DNA of 64,000 nt, taken from contig CM043956.1 of NCBI GenBank assembly GCA_014529385.2, positions 86,481,721 through 86,545,720 on the forward strand. The letters are read 5' to 3'. Below the pieces are notes generated by a model that saw nothing but the letters and a program-made list of their open reading frames with translations, made no database searches and was not told where the DNA came from. How positions within the stretch are numbered: position 1 is the stretch's first letter; every line of letters starts with the position of its first letter. Below, in pieces: positions 10,843-21,525 of the stretch. The position numbers were made by a program, and so were the translations under genes. This DNA is from Adiantum capillus-veneris. Lineage: Eukaryota; Streptophyta; Polypodiopsida; Polypodiales; Pteridaceae.

Positions 10843-11523
10843 ATGTGTGGAGCTTCACAATGTAGTAGCTTGAAACGTGAGGAATGTATCCTAGAGCGGG
10901 TTATAGAGGATATGGACTATATCCCAGAACCATTTCCTGAAGAAGAGTTAGAGCCTTTTGGATGGGAACACATCTTGGCTACTATGGACGTGTGCGTCGT
11001 GGAGGATGCTCCCACAACAAAGTTTTGTGATGAAAATGGATATGATGTCGTTCCTTATTTTGTAGTGAGTCTAATCCAAGAAAACGAAGAGAACCAGACA
11101 TCAACAAGCTCTCGAAATAAGGATCAAACAAAGAAATGTGGAGAATCAAAAGATGAAGAAGACGACGAGTTCTATGACTCTGTAGAACAATTCAAACTTC
11201 AAGAAGATCAACGAACCGGGAATCAATGTCATCGCTACACGAATAAAGTTCATCAAAAGTGGATTCCAAAGTCCTCGGTGAAGACACAACCGCCACAAGA
11301 ATTCTCATATATGGCTCCTAATAAGGATGAAAATACTCAGCTAGGAGGAATACGACTAGAGCAACGAGCTAACAATGCTCTAATCAATGGGCTAGAAAAG
11401 TCCTCCAAGAAACTACCACCCATGAGCAAACAGACAGTAACTTTCCACTACCAGCCAAAAAATCAAGGGAAAGTACAAGAAGTCAACCTTGCTGAGGATA
11501 GTAGCAATAGTGATGAATCTTAG
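10843..11523 (+). CDS. E1 acidic C-terminal region, function unknown
   Basis: 226 residues, still in the frame of gag and protease. It starts with a Cys-containing stretch (MCGASQCSS), then an acidic block rich in Glu/Asp (residues 25-60 and 95-115), then the first W-I-P-K motif near 11260. I do not recognise a family and see no RT, RNase H or integrase motif. It replaces the polymerase expected at this position. Confidence 0.5.
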   Translation: MCGASQCSSLKREECILERVIEDMDYIPEPFPEEELEPFGWEHILATMDVCVVEDAPTTKFCDENGYDVVPYFVVSLIQENEENQTSTSSRNKDQTKKCGESKDEEDDEFYDSVEQFKLQEDQRTGNQCHRYTNKVHQKWIPKSSVKTQPPQEFSYMAPNKDENTQLGGIRLEQRANNALINGLEKSSKKLPPMSKQTVTFHYQPKNQGKVQEVNLAEDSSNSDES

Positions 11524-12100
11524 GACATCCCCTATCATCAACTCAGGCCATCACTATCACCAACCCCTTCAGCAACATCCATGACAGGTCAAAAGAACAA
11601 GACAACAAGTCAAAGCCAAAAAGCTCGATAAATCTGGATACCAAAAAGCTAGATCGGCCAAAAACAGATATGGATCAAGAAGACAAAGATCTAATTGACA
11701 AATCACAAGATCCAACACCAAAACGAAAACAAGGAAATCGTGCAGGAATGGGTAAGAATATCACAAAATCGTAAGCTTTCACAACTCAGGTTTGGGCTCC
11801 AAAGAAGTTGATTCAAGCACAAAAAAGTTAGGAATTCATTTGGATTCCAAAACAACCACAGTATCAACTTCAAAGCCTAAATCCCGTCACCAACCCAACG
11901 TACAAGGGCTGAAGCAAAGACCATTGTCGCCTCACACAACCAAAAGGTGGATCCCAAAGAAGTCTCTTCAAACACAAATGAATCACGGGAAAGTATGGGT
12001 TCCCAAACGAGCGTCAGCAACAACAAAACAGCCAATAAACGCAAAGAAATGGGTCCCAAAGAAGAACAACAAAACTGCTGTCAGTGCATCGCCGCTTTAA
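11524..12100 (+). pseudogene. E1 W-I-P-K repeat region, frameshifted
   Basis: Downstream of the TAG at 11521 the coding signal continues through shifts into all three frames. It is tracked by a recurring Trp-(Ile/Val/Ala)-Pro-Lys motif with Trp codons at 11635, 11793, 11841, 11948, 11996 and 12050, in addition to the one at 11260. Each is followed by a basic/polar stretch rich in Lys, Gln, Thr and Ser. Similar W-V-P-K motifs are familiar from Gag linkers of some plant retrotransposons (recollection only). Several indels have destroyed the frame. Confidence 0.5.
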
Positions 12101-14199
12101 TTCTTACAATTCTTCCTACGATTACAGTACAGTTAGAAGAGAGCAAGGCGCTTCAATCAAGCAACGATACAAGAGCTTCAAAGACCATTACATTGCTTAG
12201 AATAGGAAGCCTCGCCAACAAATGCCAATAAGAAAATTGTTTATACCCACATCTTGCACAACATAAATCTTTTCCATGCATTGACAGTGTATGCATAATA
12301 GGGCTACATTACAAGGCCTGCATAGGCACAAATTTTTATTTCCCAAGCACAACACATACCCTTTGCGATACCCTGTCGTAAAGGATGACTCCAAATAGGA
12401 AGGGGGGAGGCATTCTGAATGCGGACCTAATATTATGACTATTAGAGGGCAATGTCTTGTGAGATGCATTGAATTTTTGCGTTTTATTGTGATAAATTTT
12501 TGACGAAATTTAGAGTATATGCCCTCATAGTAGTGTTACAGAGGAGTATGGGGACAAAATCCATATATGAGCCCCTAGGGACATGTGTATAGTGTACATA
12601 GTATTTAGATTTCTATTTGAATGATTTTTCTTTTGTTGAGCTGTTTTAAGATTTTCTTTGTTTAGTATTAAGAGAAAAATAAAAAAATCCATAATCCACA
12701 TGAAGAAAAGACTGACGAGAGGCCTGAGCACTACAAAGAGAAGAAGGTACAGGGAAACGATGAAACTTCACGAAGTATGTCTCAGTAGCCACTAAAACAG
12801 CCGAAGAACTTGTCACAAAGCAGTGTCAACATGCAGCCGACAAGTCATACAAGTCAGCATCGAGTAGCTAAGCCACAAAAGGACTGAGGTGTTAGTCCCA
12901 AAGCTTCAAGTAATATTATCTGTGGTCTAAGCGTCTTAGCTATTCTAGTATTTCTCAAGCTGGAAGAGTTGAGCATATTTACGTTGTGTCGCTCATGCTG
13001 TTATAGGTGAGAAAAAGAGTCGAAGTCTACTATACTTAAGTCTGGTGAAGTGAAGGAGAAGGTCCAAAAGACACTCACGTACTGAGCACTGTGAGATACG
13101 AGTGGAGAAACTTCTACATCGAAAACCCTTCTTGGAAAGGTGGAAGCTATTGAGACATCTTTTGATGTCACATGTGCTACATTTATTCCTCGAAATACCC
13201 ATCATCTCCTTCTTTCACATTGCATTCTTTTGGTGACAAATTTCTCATATGCATATAGAGTGTCCCATAATTGGCACTTGCATCAGGCACTCTTTCCATG
13301 TTTCACCCAAGCACTCACCTTTCATAAACATGTACTTCACGTTCAACTGCTCAACTCCAATAAGAGTGTATACCAAAGGCATTTTTTTCCCACTGAGTTT
13401 TTTCCCTTTGGTCATCCAGGTTTTAGACCCTAATCTAAAGACACCTATCACCATACTCTTGTACATATTTTTTCTACATCAACAATAAGGAAATGCTACT
13501 CAAATCAAATGACAAATGAATTGGAGCACCAATTTCAGATCATAGCATACTTCTCCTCAATGGCGAGTCGAAGAATGGCCTACAATGACAAAGCTGCAGA
13601 CAACACTAACAACATGATTTCACAGGAACAAAGAAGTCCCCAATGAAGAAGAGCATACATAAAAGTAATCAGAGGATCTCAAAAGATGAATGGTTATAAT
13701 GATAGATATCCGCTCTAATGGATCATAGTTCTTGTTGTGGTTCGACAAAGATACAAGAAGTGCAACAGATGAAGCCAAACCAACAGCAAAGTGTTCACCG
13801 ATGGGTCAACAACACAAGATCAGAAAGCCAATCACTCAATTCTACAGATTGTAGATTGTTTCTGAGAATCACAAATACTCTGAATTGATAGATTTGTTGA
13901 AGCAAGTGATGGATGGAGATTTCTCTATCCATGATGATAAGAGTCACGTTAAACGACATTGGGTTTTTTTTGAATTTAGATATGGTAGTAGACCTATAAT
14001 GACAGAAACAGATGCTGCAGCTCAGAGCGTGGATGTGAAAGACATAAAGTTCGTCATCAATCATTATTTTCTTGAATCATGTGAAGACTACATACATCAG
14101 ATTGGATGAACAAGACAGGCTACTGCAAAGTCTATAGTCTATACTTTCTTTCCAACAACAAAAGGACAAAAAAGACAACATCGCCATCGATAATGAGGT
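12101..14199 (+). other. E1 3' internal region without coding signal
   Basis: About 2.1 kb between the last coding trace and the hairpin/polypurine tract. I see no conserved polymerase motif in any frame. A 27-base near-copy of the LTR start lies at 13791-13817 (tgggtcaacaacacaa shared exactly). A short frame at 13885-14109 (74 residues) is unrecognised. Confidence 0.6.
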
Positions 14200-14234
14200 C
14201 ATGTCGGGGACGACATGAACGCGGAAGGGGGGAA
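14200..14234 (+). other. E1 stem-loop and polypurine tract
   Basis: CATGTCG, GGGA, CGACATG forms a 7-bp perfect stem with a GGGA (GNRA-type) loop at 14200-14217. Then comes a purine-rich run containing gcggaaggggggaa that ends directly at the 3' LTR. The polypurine tract primes second-strand synthesis in LTR elements. Confidence 0.8.
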
Positions 14235-15151
14235 TGTTGACCGCTGGGTCAACAACACAACATAACTCAAGTTTTGTACAAAAGTCTTATATTTTCCGAG
14301 TTATGAAATGCTGCGGATTATGGCTATAAACGTCATTTGTAATGACTAGTTATTCTAGTTTCAAAAGCTGGGGTGCAATGGCACTTCCATATTGTAAATA
14401 CAAAGCCATTTGACCCTTTCAATCCCATTTTTAGTTAAACCTAAGGTAGCCTTAGTATATAAGGTACCTAGGTCATTTTGTAAAAGAGGACTTTAATCAT
14501 AATCAAACTTAGCACTTCCGTCTACTGTGTGTGAGAGAGAAAGATAGTGAGTGTGAGCTTCATCCTTCCATTGCGCCCGGCTCGCTCAACACATTGGAGA
14601 TCCAACTGCACCATTGCGGTAGGCTCGAGGATAGCTACGCAACAACGCCAAGCATTCCACGCGAGACGAAGCGCACACGCCGACGCATCTACGAGCTATT
14701 TGTGGCCGTAAGTGTATCAAACGATGTCTATTTTCTGCGTGCTAGTAGTCTATAGAATCGTGGCAACATAAGCTGCGCATAGGTACTCGTAAATTTCAGT
14801 TTCGGGCACTTTAAAAATTCAGCTCTGTCATCCTACGTGTTTTCCGCAGACAGGTTTAGAGTGAGGGTTTTGAGTGTAGAAGCTTAGGGACAGGTGTATC
14901 CTAGTGATGGGATGGTGTTCCTTAAGTTTCGTATGAATCTGGCATGATTAGGTGAGTTACCTTCCATATGTGTGTATGCGGTTAGGTGGTGTAGTTGAGA
15001 GCAGTGAGGTTCTTGATTGTGGTTTAGTTGGCCTTCCAGAGTGTGCCTATCGTGTGCCTATCGTGTCATTTGTGTCCTCGATTGACATTATGTTGATCTA
15101 GGTAGTGTTTGCATGCACTTCATGGGTGTGTGAGTCGCTTCCCGTCCAACA
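14235..15151 (+). repeat. E1 3' LTR
   Basis: Starts TGTTGACCG and ends CCGTCCAACA, followed by the CCCGT duplication. It is 917 bp and aligns throughout with the 5' LTR except for an indel in U5 (near 15040), where a short piece (cctatcgtg) is duplicated. A TATA box lies at 14456-14463. Confidence 0.93.
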
Positions 15152-15156
15152 CCCGT

Positions 15157-17759
15157 CTTGCAATTGCTATGGATAGATTGAATGTTATCAATAGTTAATT
15201 ATTCCAAAGTGGAAATTTGGTAACTAGAATGCATCTTGGATTCAAGGCAATTACTCATTAGTGCGTGCCCTCCTTTGACATCATATGCAACAGTATCGCT
15301 ATAAAGGAACTAAGAAGAGGACCAACAACGATCGTGGTCACATAAAAAAATACACTACTACTACGCAACAAGTTGACAACCCAAAAATACAGCTATACAC
15401 CATAACAAATAAGTATGGCTAGGTCTCCAACATGTCTTCCCCCTCCTTCAACATGAGATAACAATAGCATGTAGAAGTATACAACTCAAAGATGCCTAGA
15501 AACATTTCCTCAAAACAATAAAGATATTGTCACCAACCAGTCTAGGTAGCTACCATTAAAAGCAAAGCAAAGACTGGTGAGTTTTTTTTAATAAGACCAA
15601 AGAAATCAGTTTGGCCGCAGCCAATAGGGAGAATGCATCACAAAAACCCTTTTACCATGGTACATCTATATCAAAATAGAGACTTATAACAATGTTGCTC
15701 TGCACAACCTTACTACCAATGATAGGCAACCCATTACAAGATTACAACAAAAAATGCAATTGCTATTGAGCACCTCTTTTTGGAAATAAATCGCATGTGA
15801 AATCACACACCGAATCCAATAAAAGAAACCAGATCCTTTAGCATAGCCCCAACCTATGAGGCCAAACCAATTCCCTATTGTAGGTCAACAATCCAAATCA
15901 ACGAGCATCTCATATCTAACGAAACAGTAATATCGATTCAAGGCTAAGTGAGGGGAGAAAACACCCTCACCTTCTTCATGGGTGCAGGTAGAGCCAATTG
16001 ATCACCAAACACACTAAAAGAGTTGCAATTCAATATAGACGCTAAGGCACCTCCGGCCATAGAGATATACATAGGCTCATATGCAAGGCTAACTTAAGAG
16101 GGGAGAGGATTATGGGTAGTGCTATTGATTAGGCGAGTGCACCAAAGGAAGGAGAGCATCAAATCTTTGGGAAGAGGAAGCAACATAAGGGCATTTACAC
16201 AAATACACACTTGGATAAAAGGGGTGGAATTTTTTCCAGTTTGCTAGGCAAGCAAAGAGCGAGGCAGCAAGTGGGTTCTAAAATTAATGATGAAGGTCAT
16301 TTACAACACTTAGACAAAGTTGGTGGGGAGAAGAAGATTAATTTAGTGTGCACTCAGTGGCCACAACCATCGCTAAAAATGCGCCAAAAACCAGAGGGAG
16401 TTAACAAATGAGTTCACAAAATAGGAATGCTAAAGGGGAGTCCCACCACCAAAAAATTAACACTGCTTTAGATTAGAGAACCCTTTAGACCACATATGAG
16501 TATTAGGCTGGCCTAATCCATACAAATATATAGGGAAGAAAGCTAAACCACAATAGCCATGTGCTCAAGTTGCTCTATAAGGTAAAGCACCATGTGATAC
16601 TTGTGTGTGTGTGTGTGTGTGTGTATGTGTGTGTGTGTAGCAGTTCTAAACATATACATACATGCAAACGAACACTACCTGTTCACAAACCAATAATTCT
16701 AGGCAAATACAATGGATATGTACAATAATTTATCTATTGTTGAAAATAAATTTTGTACAAGGTAGTGAAGAAAACAACGTATAATATAGGAGAAAGTAAT
16801 CCCTAAGTGTGAAGTGAAGCTGCTTCAAGGTAACAGATAAGTGTCATGTCCTCAATCACATCAAACAACATGTTTTTATTAAAGAAGGTAGCCCTCACCT
16901 GTACCCATAAACAAGAAAACGATTGGTTAGCAATTTTTATTGTGTACAAGTGATGCGTGGGCATCCCATTTGTTATCCATGTCCCAATGAAAAAAAACCA
17001 ATTGTTCTTAAATTTATTTGTATGTTGAAAAAATAATAAGAGCTTTTTTTAAGCCAAGCTATTACTATAAGATAGACCTTGGTTTTTAGGAAATATTTCA
17101 TAGAGAGTGGGATTCCCATAATAGATGCTACCATTTATCAAAGTCGTTCCAGATTTTTAAAAACATTCTGCAGCCTATCTTTAGTTTAAAGTGTCTAAAG
17201 AGGTTCCATCAATCAAACTATGTTAAAAAATTTTGAAATCATTCTTAAAACAAATCGATGAGATTTTTACTCCAAATGAGTACACACATGTTAGATTGAG
17301 ACATACACCCAATAGAAGACATCAGTTTTTAATAGTTATTCGATTTCAAAACACCTCCCAAAGTGCTAGAGGAAAGCCAGTTACATATGAACAAATTCAA
17401 ACCCAGATATTATTTCACTAACTAAGCTTAAAGGATTCTGTAGCCCTCTAGAGACATTAAAGCCATAACCTATCTGAATGTTTTAAAAAAAACCATTATA
17501 AGGTGATGTCTTATAATGAAAAACAACCCAGTAAGGTACAGGACTCCGGTAACCAGCAGAACGACCAGAAGAGTCCCATTCCATATGTTTGGAGTTTGAA
17601 ATTTTCCTTTAATGAGTTACAAACAATTCAATTATCTTAGCTGACATAATCATTTGCCACAGTCTCTCTTCATAAGTCATGGCCGACATATTTTTTTATA
17701 AAGCCAATATTTTTGCAGGCTAAGTCCCAACTTTGTTACTGTTCCCTCTACTCCAATAG
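15157..17759. other. Anonymous AT-rich DNA with a (GT)n microsatellite
   Basis: No supported gene. A (GT)n tract with one interruption lies at about 16602-16638. A 62-codon frame at 17233-17421 has plausible composition but no recognised motif. A coding-looking stretch from about 17500 may belong to the degraded ORF that follows. Confidence 0.5.
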
Positions 17760-18363
17760 TCCCTCCTCCTAACAGCCTCTGTTGTAGAGATGTTGCGGCA
17801 TTGGAAACTGTACAAGAATTTCAAAAGGACCTTTGTTCACTCAGTGAAGCTTCCCTTTTGGATTTGGTGCCAAAAGTCTCTAGGGTCTTTCCTTTTTTAC
17901 CATCACGATAGATTGAAGTAGAATCCTTGGGTGCAGAGCACAAACTTTGGTTGTTCCCGAATAAAGGGTTTCTTGCTCCCATTTCTATGAAAACTTGGGT
18001 CTTCCTTGCCAACCTGGCACCTGCCACTATTGAAGAATGCAAGCTTAAGGTTCTGAAAGGGATACATCTCCTAGCTAAGGGAGATCTGATTAAAGCTCCT
18101 TTCAATGTGAATTTCCTTGAGGACAAAAAATGCAGATCTAAAACAGGTTTATATGCAAGAACCAAAGGTGTGATGACCTTTAGTAAAACTAATGCTAATT
18201 ACTACACTGAAACAATGTGGAATGTGTTCAGACCTTACCTTAAGTGTGCATGTAGATTTTTAGATCCTAAAGCTGTTTGTGAGTTGAGCATCATTTGGTT
18301 TGACCATGCTATTTGGTATGCCCTCAACAATCTTCCAAATATCTTTCTTGACAAAGCAGAATA
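17760..18363 (+). pseudogene. Unidentified decayed ORF
   Basis: An open frame with protein-like composition is interrupted by one in-frame TAG near 17909 and continues to TAG 18362. Recognisable segments are KLWLFPNKGFLAPISMK and TKGVMTFSKTNANYYTETMW. I do not recognise a family. It lies upstream of the Penelope-like piece on the same strand and could be the N-terminal part of the same retroelement, but that link is only positional. Confidence 0.35.
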
Positions 18364-18899
18364 GTTTCATCTCTCCCTCTTTTGTTTGTGGCTTGGTGGA
18401 CAACCTAGGGATCTAGTCTTAGCTCAAATCACCTTTATACATTAGAGATCTATTATGTACGACACCCTCCAAGAGCTGGGCTCTAAAGGTTGTGGCACTC
18501 TGTTAACCACTTATGGAAGTTATAAAGGAATCAAAGGTATGGTCGGTAAATCAAGCCTAATACGGATGATGATGATACTCAAGTTTCCAAACGCCCCAAA
18601 ACACTTGTCTCCTCGTCTGCATCTTACATCTCTTTCTTGACTCCCTCCTCTAGTGATTCTATATTTGGTAGAGGGTGGGCTAGAAGTTATACTAGAGGTC
18701 ATGGCAAAAACCTACCAATCCTAAATCTTTTGGATATGTGATGTGCAGGTATGAAGGAACACCTGGCAGACTTTACCTACCTTGAAGGAAGAAGCATGTA
18801 AATAGAATATTTACACACTACTTGTTTGCTAGCAAGATTTTGTAATTTTTTACTCCCCAACCTATTTTTATTGAATGCTTTAAACAAGTTTTTGGACCA

Positions 18900-19288
18900 A
18901 ATTTGTTGCTAAAAGATGTGATGTTTGGATGGAAATACTTGCCATCTATCAAAAGTCTCTTTTATTCTAATGATTTCCTCAATGAAGAGGTTTTTGTATG
19001 TGTTGGTCACCAATATCCTAAGTTTTGGAAGTGTTTTACTAACTTATGCCTAGATGTTTGTATTTCTAACTTGGAAAGCATATCATGGATACACTTGTGA
19101 GGAGCCTCTTGAGTAAGGGCTTGAATCATATTCCTCCTTTTCCACTCAATCCTCAGCTTGCCTTCTTGGCTTTACTTGAATGCCTGGCCGACTTGGCCTT
19201 AAAACTCCAATTGGAGGTTGATGTTCACTTTCTACTTACCTCTACACTTAAAAGAAATTTTCTAGAGGCCAAATTGCCAGGGATATAA
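18900..19288 (+). pseudogene. Possible Penelope-like element fragment (N-terminal to RT)
   Basis: The frame from 19085 reads LVRSLLSKGLNHIPPFPLNP, then an aliphatic helix (LALLECLADLALKLQL). The L-L-S-K-G-L-x-x-x-P-x-P pattern followed by an L-rich helix matches the conserved N-terminal motif of Penelope-like retroelements, which precedes their RT. Upstream, 18900-19080 looks coding in a neighbouring frame. No RT core or GIY-YIG nuclease is visible because homology stops at about 19290. It could also be chance similarity. Confidence 0.4.
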
Positions 19289-19324
19289 GACTAACATATG
19301 AGCCTTGAATCCCAATAATTTCTT

Positions 19325-19640
19325 AATATGGCCCTTTTGCAAAGTGAGGCATGGATGCAATAGGCCCCATACCATGCACTTCTATGGGGAAAGTCATCAT
19401 GGGTATTGACTACATGACTCAATGGGCGAAAGAAGCAAGCTCAACCCAAATCATTGTTGAAGAGGTATCAAAATTCATTTTTTATCATATTTGTAGTAGA
19501 TTTGGAACACCCTTGAAAATATTTTCCGATCGAGGGTCAAGTTTTAGAGCTAATCTTTTGAATGATCTCTTAAGGAGGTTAAAAGGGAAACACTATCACT
19601 CCATGCCATACTATCCTCAATGTAATGTAATAGATTCCCA
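19325..19640 (+). pseudogene. Ty3-type integrase catalytic-core remnant
   Basis: Residues include MDAIGPIPCTSMGK, a YMTQWAKEA block, RFGTPLKIFSDRGSSFRAN and HSMPYYPQCN, the D and D positions of a D-D-E integrase core. The Trp before the first block is a TGA, and similarity is lost just before the third catalytic residue (Glu), after YYPQCN. The sequence parallels the integrase of element A (33000-33360), so it is a fragment of the same Tat-type family. It is non-functional. Confidence 0.8.
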
Positions 19641-20012
19641 TTACATCACTAGCGCCTTCACTTGTTGTGGCTGCTGGTCCCAATAGTTGATCAAGGGTAT
19701 TCCTACTGAGTAACTGCACTTTGGCCACCAAGGTCATAAGGCTTTTAGAGCCCATTTTCATGCTAATCTGATCGACTACACCCTCAACAAGATTCATGTA
19801 TGATTTGACAATTGTTTTTGAAAGAAATGGCTCAACCAGCAAGCATATATACACATGAAGGTGTTCACGCTAATTGGTAAAGGTGAAGGATTTCTCCACC
19901 TTTGTACAAACACATCTATATATACTATATATAAAAGAGAAACAGGCATGAACTAACACATGGTGATAAATCCCTCCTTTAGTGACCTATAGAGTTCTCG
20001 ATGACACTATTC

Positions 20013-20014
<2 letters not shown>

Positions 20015-20061
<47 letters not shown>
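20015..20061. repeat. (CT)n microsatellite
   Basis: About 23 CT units in an otherwise non-repetitive stretch. Short similar pieces (gataaatccctcct) occur on both sides. Confidence 0.95.
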
Positions 20062-20064
<3 letters not shown>

Positions 20065-20426
20065 CTTTACATTGATAAATCCCTCCTCTGCTAGCCTTGA
20101 ACTGAGGGCCTTGGTGCACTAGCACACTGAGCACATAGAGGCTAGATGGCTACTCTGATGATATTGAATAGGAAGGAAAAGTGGCTATTTAAATATCCTC
20201 CCTTTCTCCTTCATGCTCATTTGAATTTTGCCCCATCATTTGCGTGATCTGTGCTACTTCGTGTCCAAAACTGCATATGTCGCTTCTGCCCTACACTGCA
20301 ACCGCCCCCCACTCCTGACCCAAACTTGAAGATGACTTGATGAATCCAACTAGATGTTCTTTACCTCAACCTTTTCCCTCCACCTCTTAACTAATATTTA
20401 GTTGCATTGCATTCAGGAGGGATGAC

Positions 20427-20453
20427 GGGGGGGGGGGGGGGGGGGGGGGGGGG
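20427..20453. repeat. Poly(G) run of 27
   Basis: Twenty-seven consecutive G bases followed by aagagagagagag. Runs this long are rare, can form quadruplexes and are hard to sequence, so the exact length is uncertain. Confidence 0.9.
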
Positions 20454-21525
20454 AAGAGAGAGAGAGAGGGTGTATGCAAGATTGAGTGTACCCACTTCTT
20501 GTAGTCCCCACCCAAGCGTGACATCTACAAAGTGGCTAACTTGTTGAGTGACACTCTCTCCTTAAGAAACCCGCTCGATGTGTAGCAATTGATGATGTGT
20601 CATGCTAGTACACGGTTGTTCTCACACGAACCTTCAATGGATGTGTCCTTTTTACACCGTGACAACAAGGGGGGGACTCCCACCTGCCTTGGAGTCCAAG
20701 TTAAGCCAAAAATAGGGAGGCACACACGATTGCAAGCTAAAAAAGAATTGTCAAGCTTAATATAGAAGGGAGAGCCTCACACGTCCTAAAATGGGAGCTT
20801 TTTGGCAGATTGGCAGGGGATTCTCGACAGCTTTCAAGGAGGGGACCTCGTATGGAGTCTTTGGGTGAAGCTCAACAAGGAGCTCATGTTTGGAAGGGAG
20901 TGAAGCTCAAGAGGAGCTCTCAGTGAAGTCCGTGGAGAAACAGGTTGGATCCAATGAGGGCATCGACAATAGTGTTTTTTTTCCTGCCACTCTCAACGAA
21001 GAGATCCGTGCGAAGGTGAATCTGGAGGTTGCCCAAGTTTTTGTTGCTCGTCGTGCTTGTGCCAATAGAGCCGGTAGTAGCAAGATTCAAGGTTGTTCTA
21101 TATGATGTTTTTGCCATAATTGAAGCAAACCGTATCAAAATTTGTTACCGTTTCTTCCCCCTTTTTCTCTTTGATTTTATCCAATCTTTTGGTGTCGGTG
21201 TTTGAGATGTATGTGCCTTCCCGGACCCTTATGTGTGTGAGAGAGAAAGAGAGAACGATGTGTGCTACAACACGGTCGTAAACATGAAAAATTTGGTGTG
21301 GCATGCTGTCAATTGTGTGATTTTTGAAGGTGAACTTTAGTGGATTGGGGTGCAACGATTATCCTGGGCTATAGATATACAAATTATTTGTGTGTTGGGT
21401 GTGTTCCCCTTTCCCCCCATCCATCTTCTGGTGCCCCCACTGAGGAGCTATTTGATTGCTCCAAGACAAAGTCGTGATTTTGGAGCGGATGAAGTGCAGA
21501 TTTTGAAGAGAAAGGGTTGTACAAG

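Larger units (their letters stand above)
3843..15151 (+). mobile_element. E1: large gag-protease LTR retrotransposon lacking polymerase
   Basis: An 11.3 kb element bounded by two directly repeated LTRs (950 and 917 bp) and a perfect 5-bp target duplication CCCGT at 3838-3842 and 15152-15156. Internal landmarks in order are a tRNA-Asp-type primer site (4794), a 2.4 kb leader with a palindrome array, a gag capsid domain, two zinc-knuckle motifs, an aspartic protease, a C-terminal region with repeated W-I-P-K motifs, about 2.1 kb without coding signal, a hairpin, and a polypurine tract (14218-14234). I find no RT, RNase H or integrase on either strand. It therefore looks non-autonomous, comparable in principle to TR-GAG elements but much longer. 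LTR divergence, roughly 8 percent by eye over the first 420 bases, implies an old insertion. Confidence 0.9.
19690..21525. other. Anonymous DNA with microsatellite and G run
   Basis: No gene supported. It holds the CT tract at 20015 and the poly(G) at 20427. A 71-codon frame at 20890-21105 has acidic, protein-like composition and lies upstream of the gag-like scraps, but I cannot assign it. Confidence 0.45.

Noticed and set aside
13780-13860. VFTDGS-like peptide suggesting an RNase H remnant in E1
   Set aside because: Frame is short and closed by stops, there are no other RNase H motifs nearby, and the same bases are explained by a near-copy of the LTR start.
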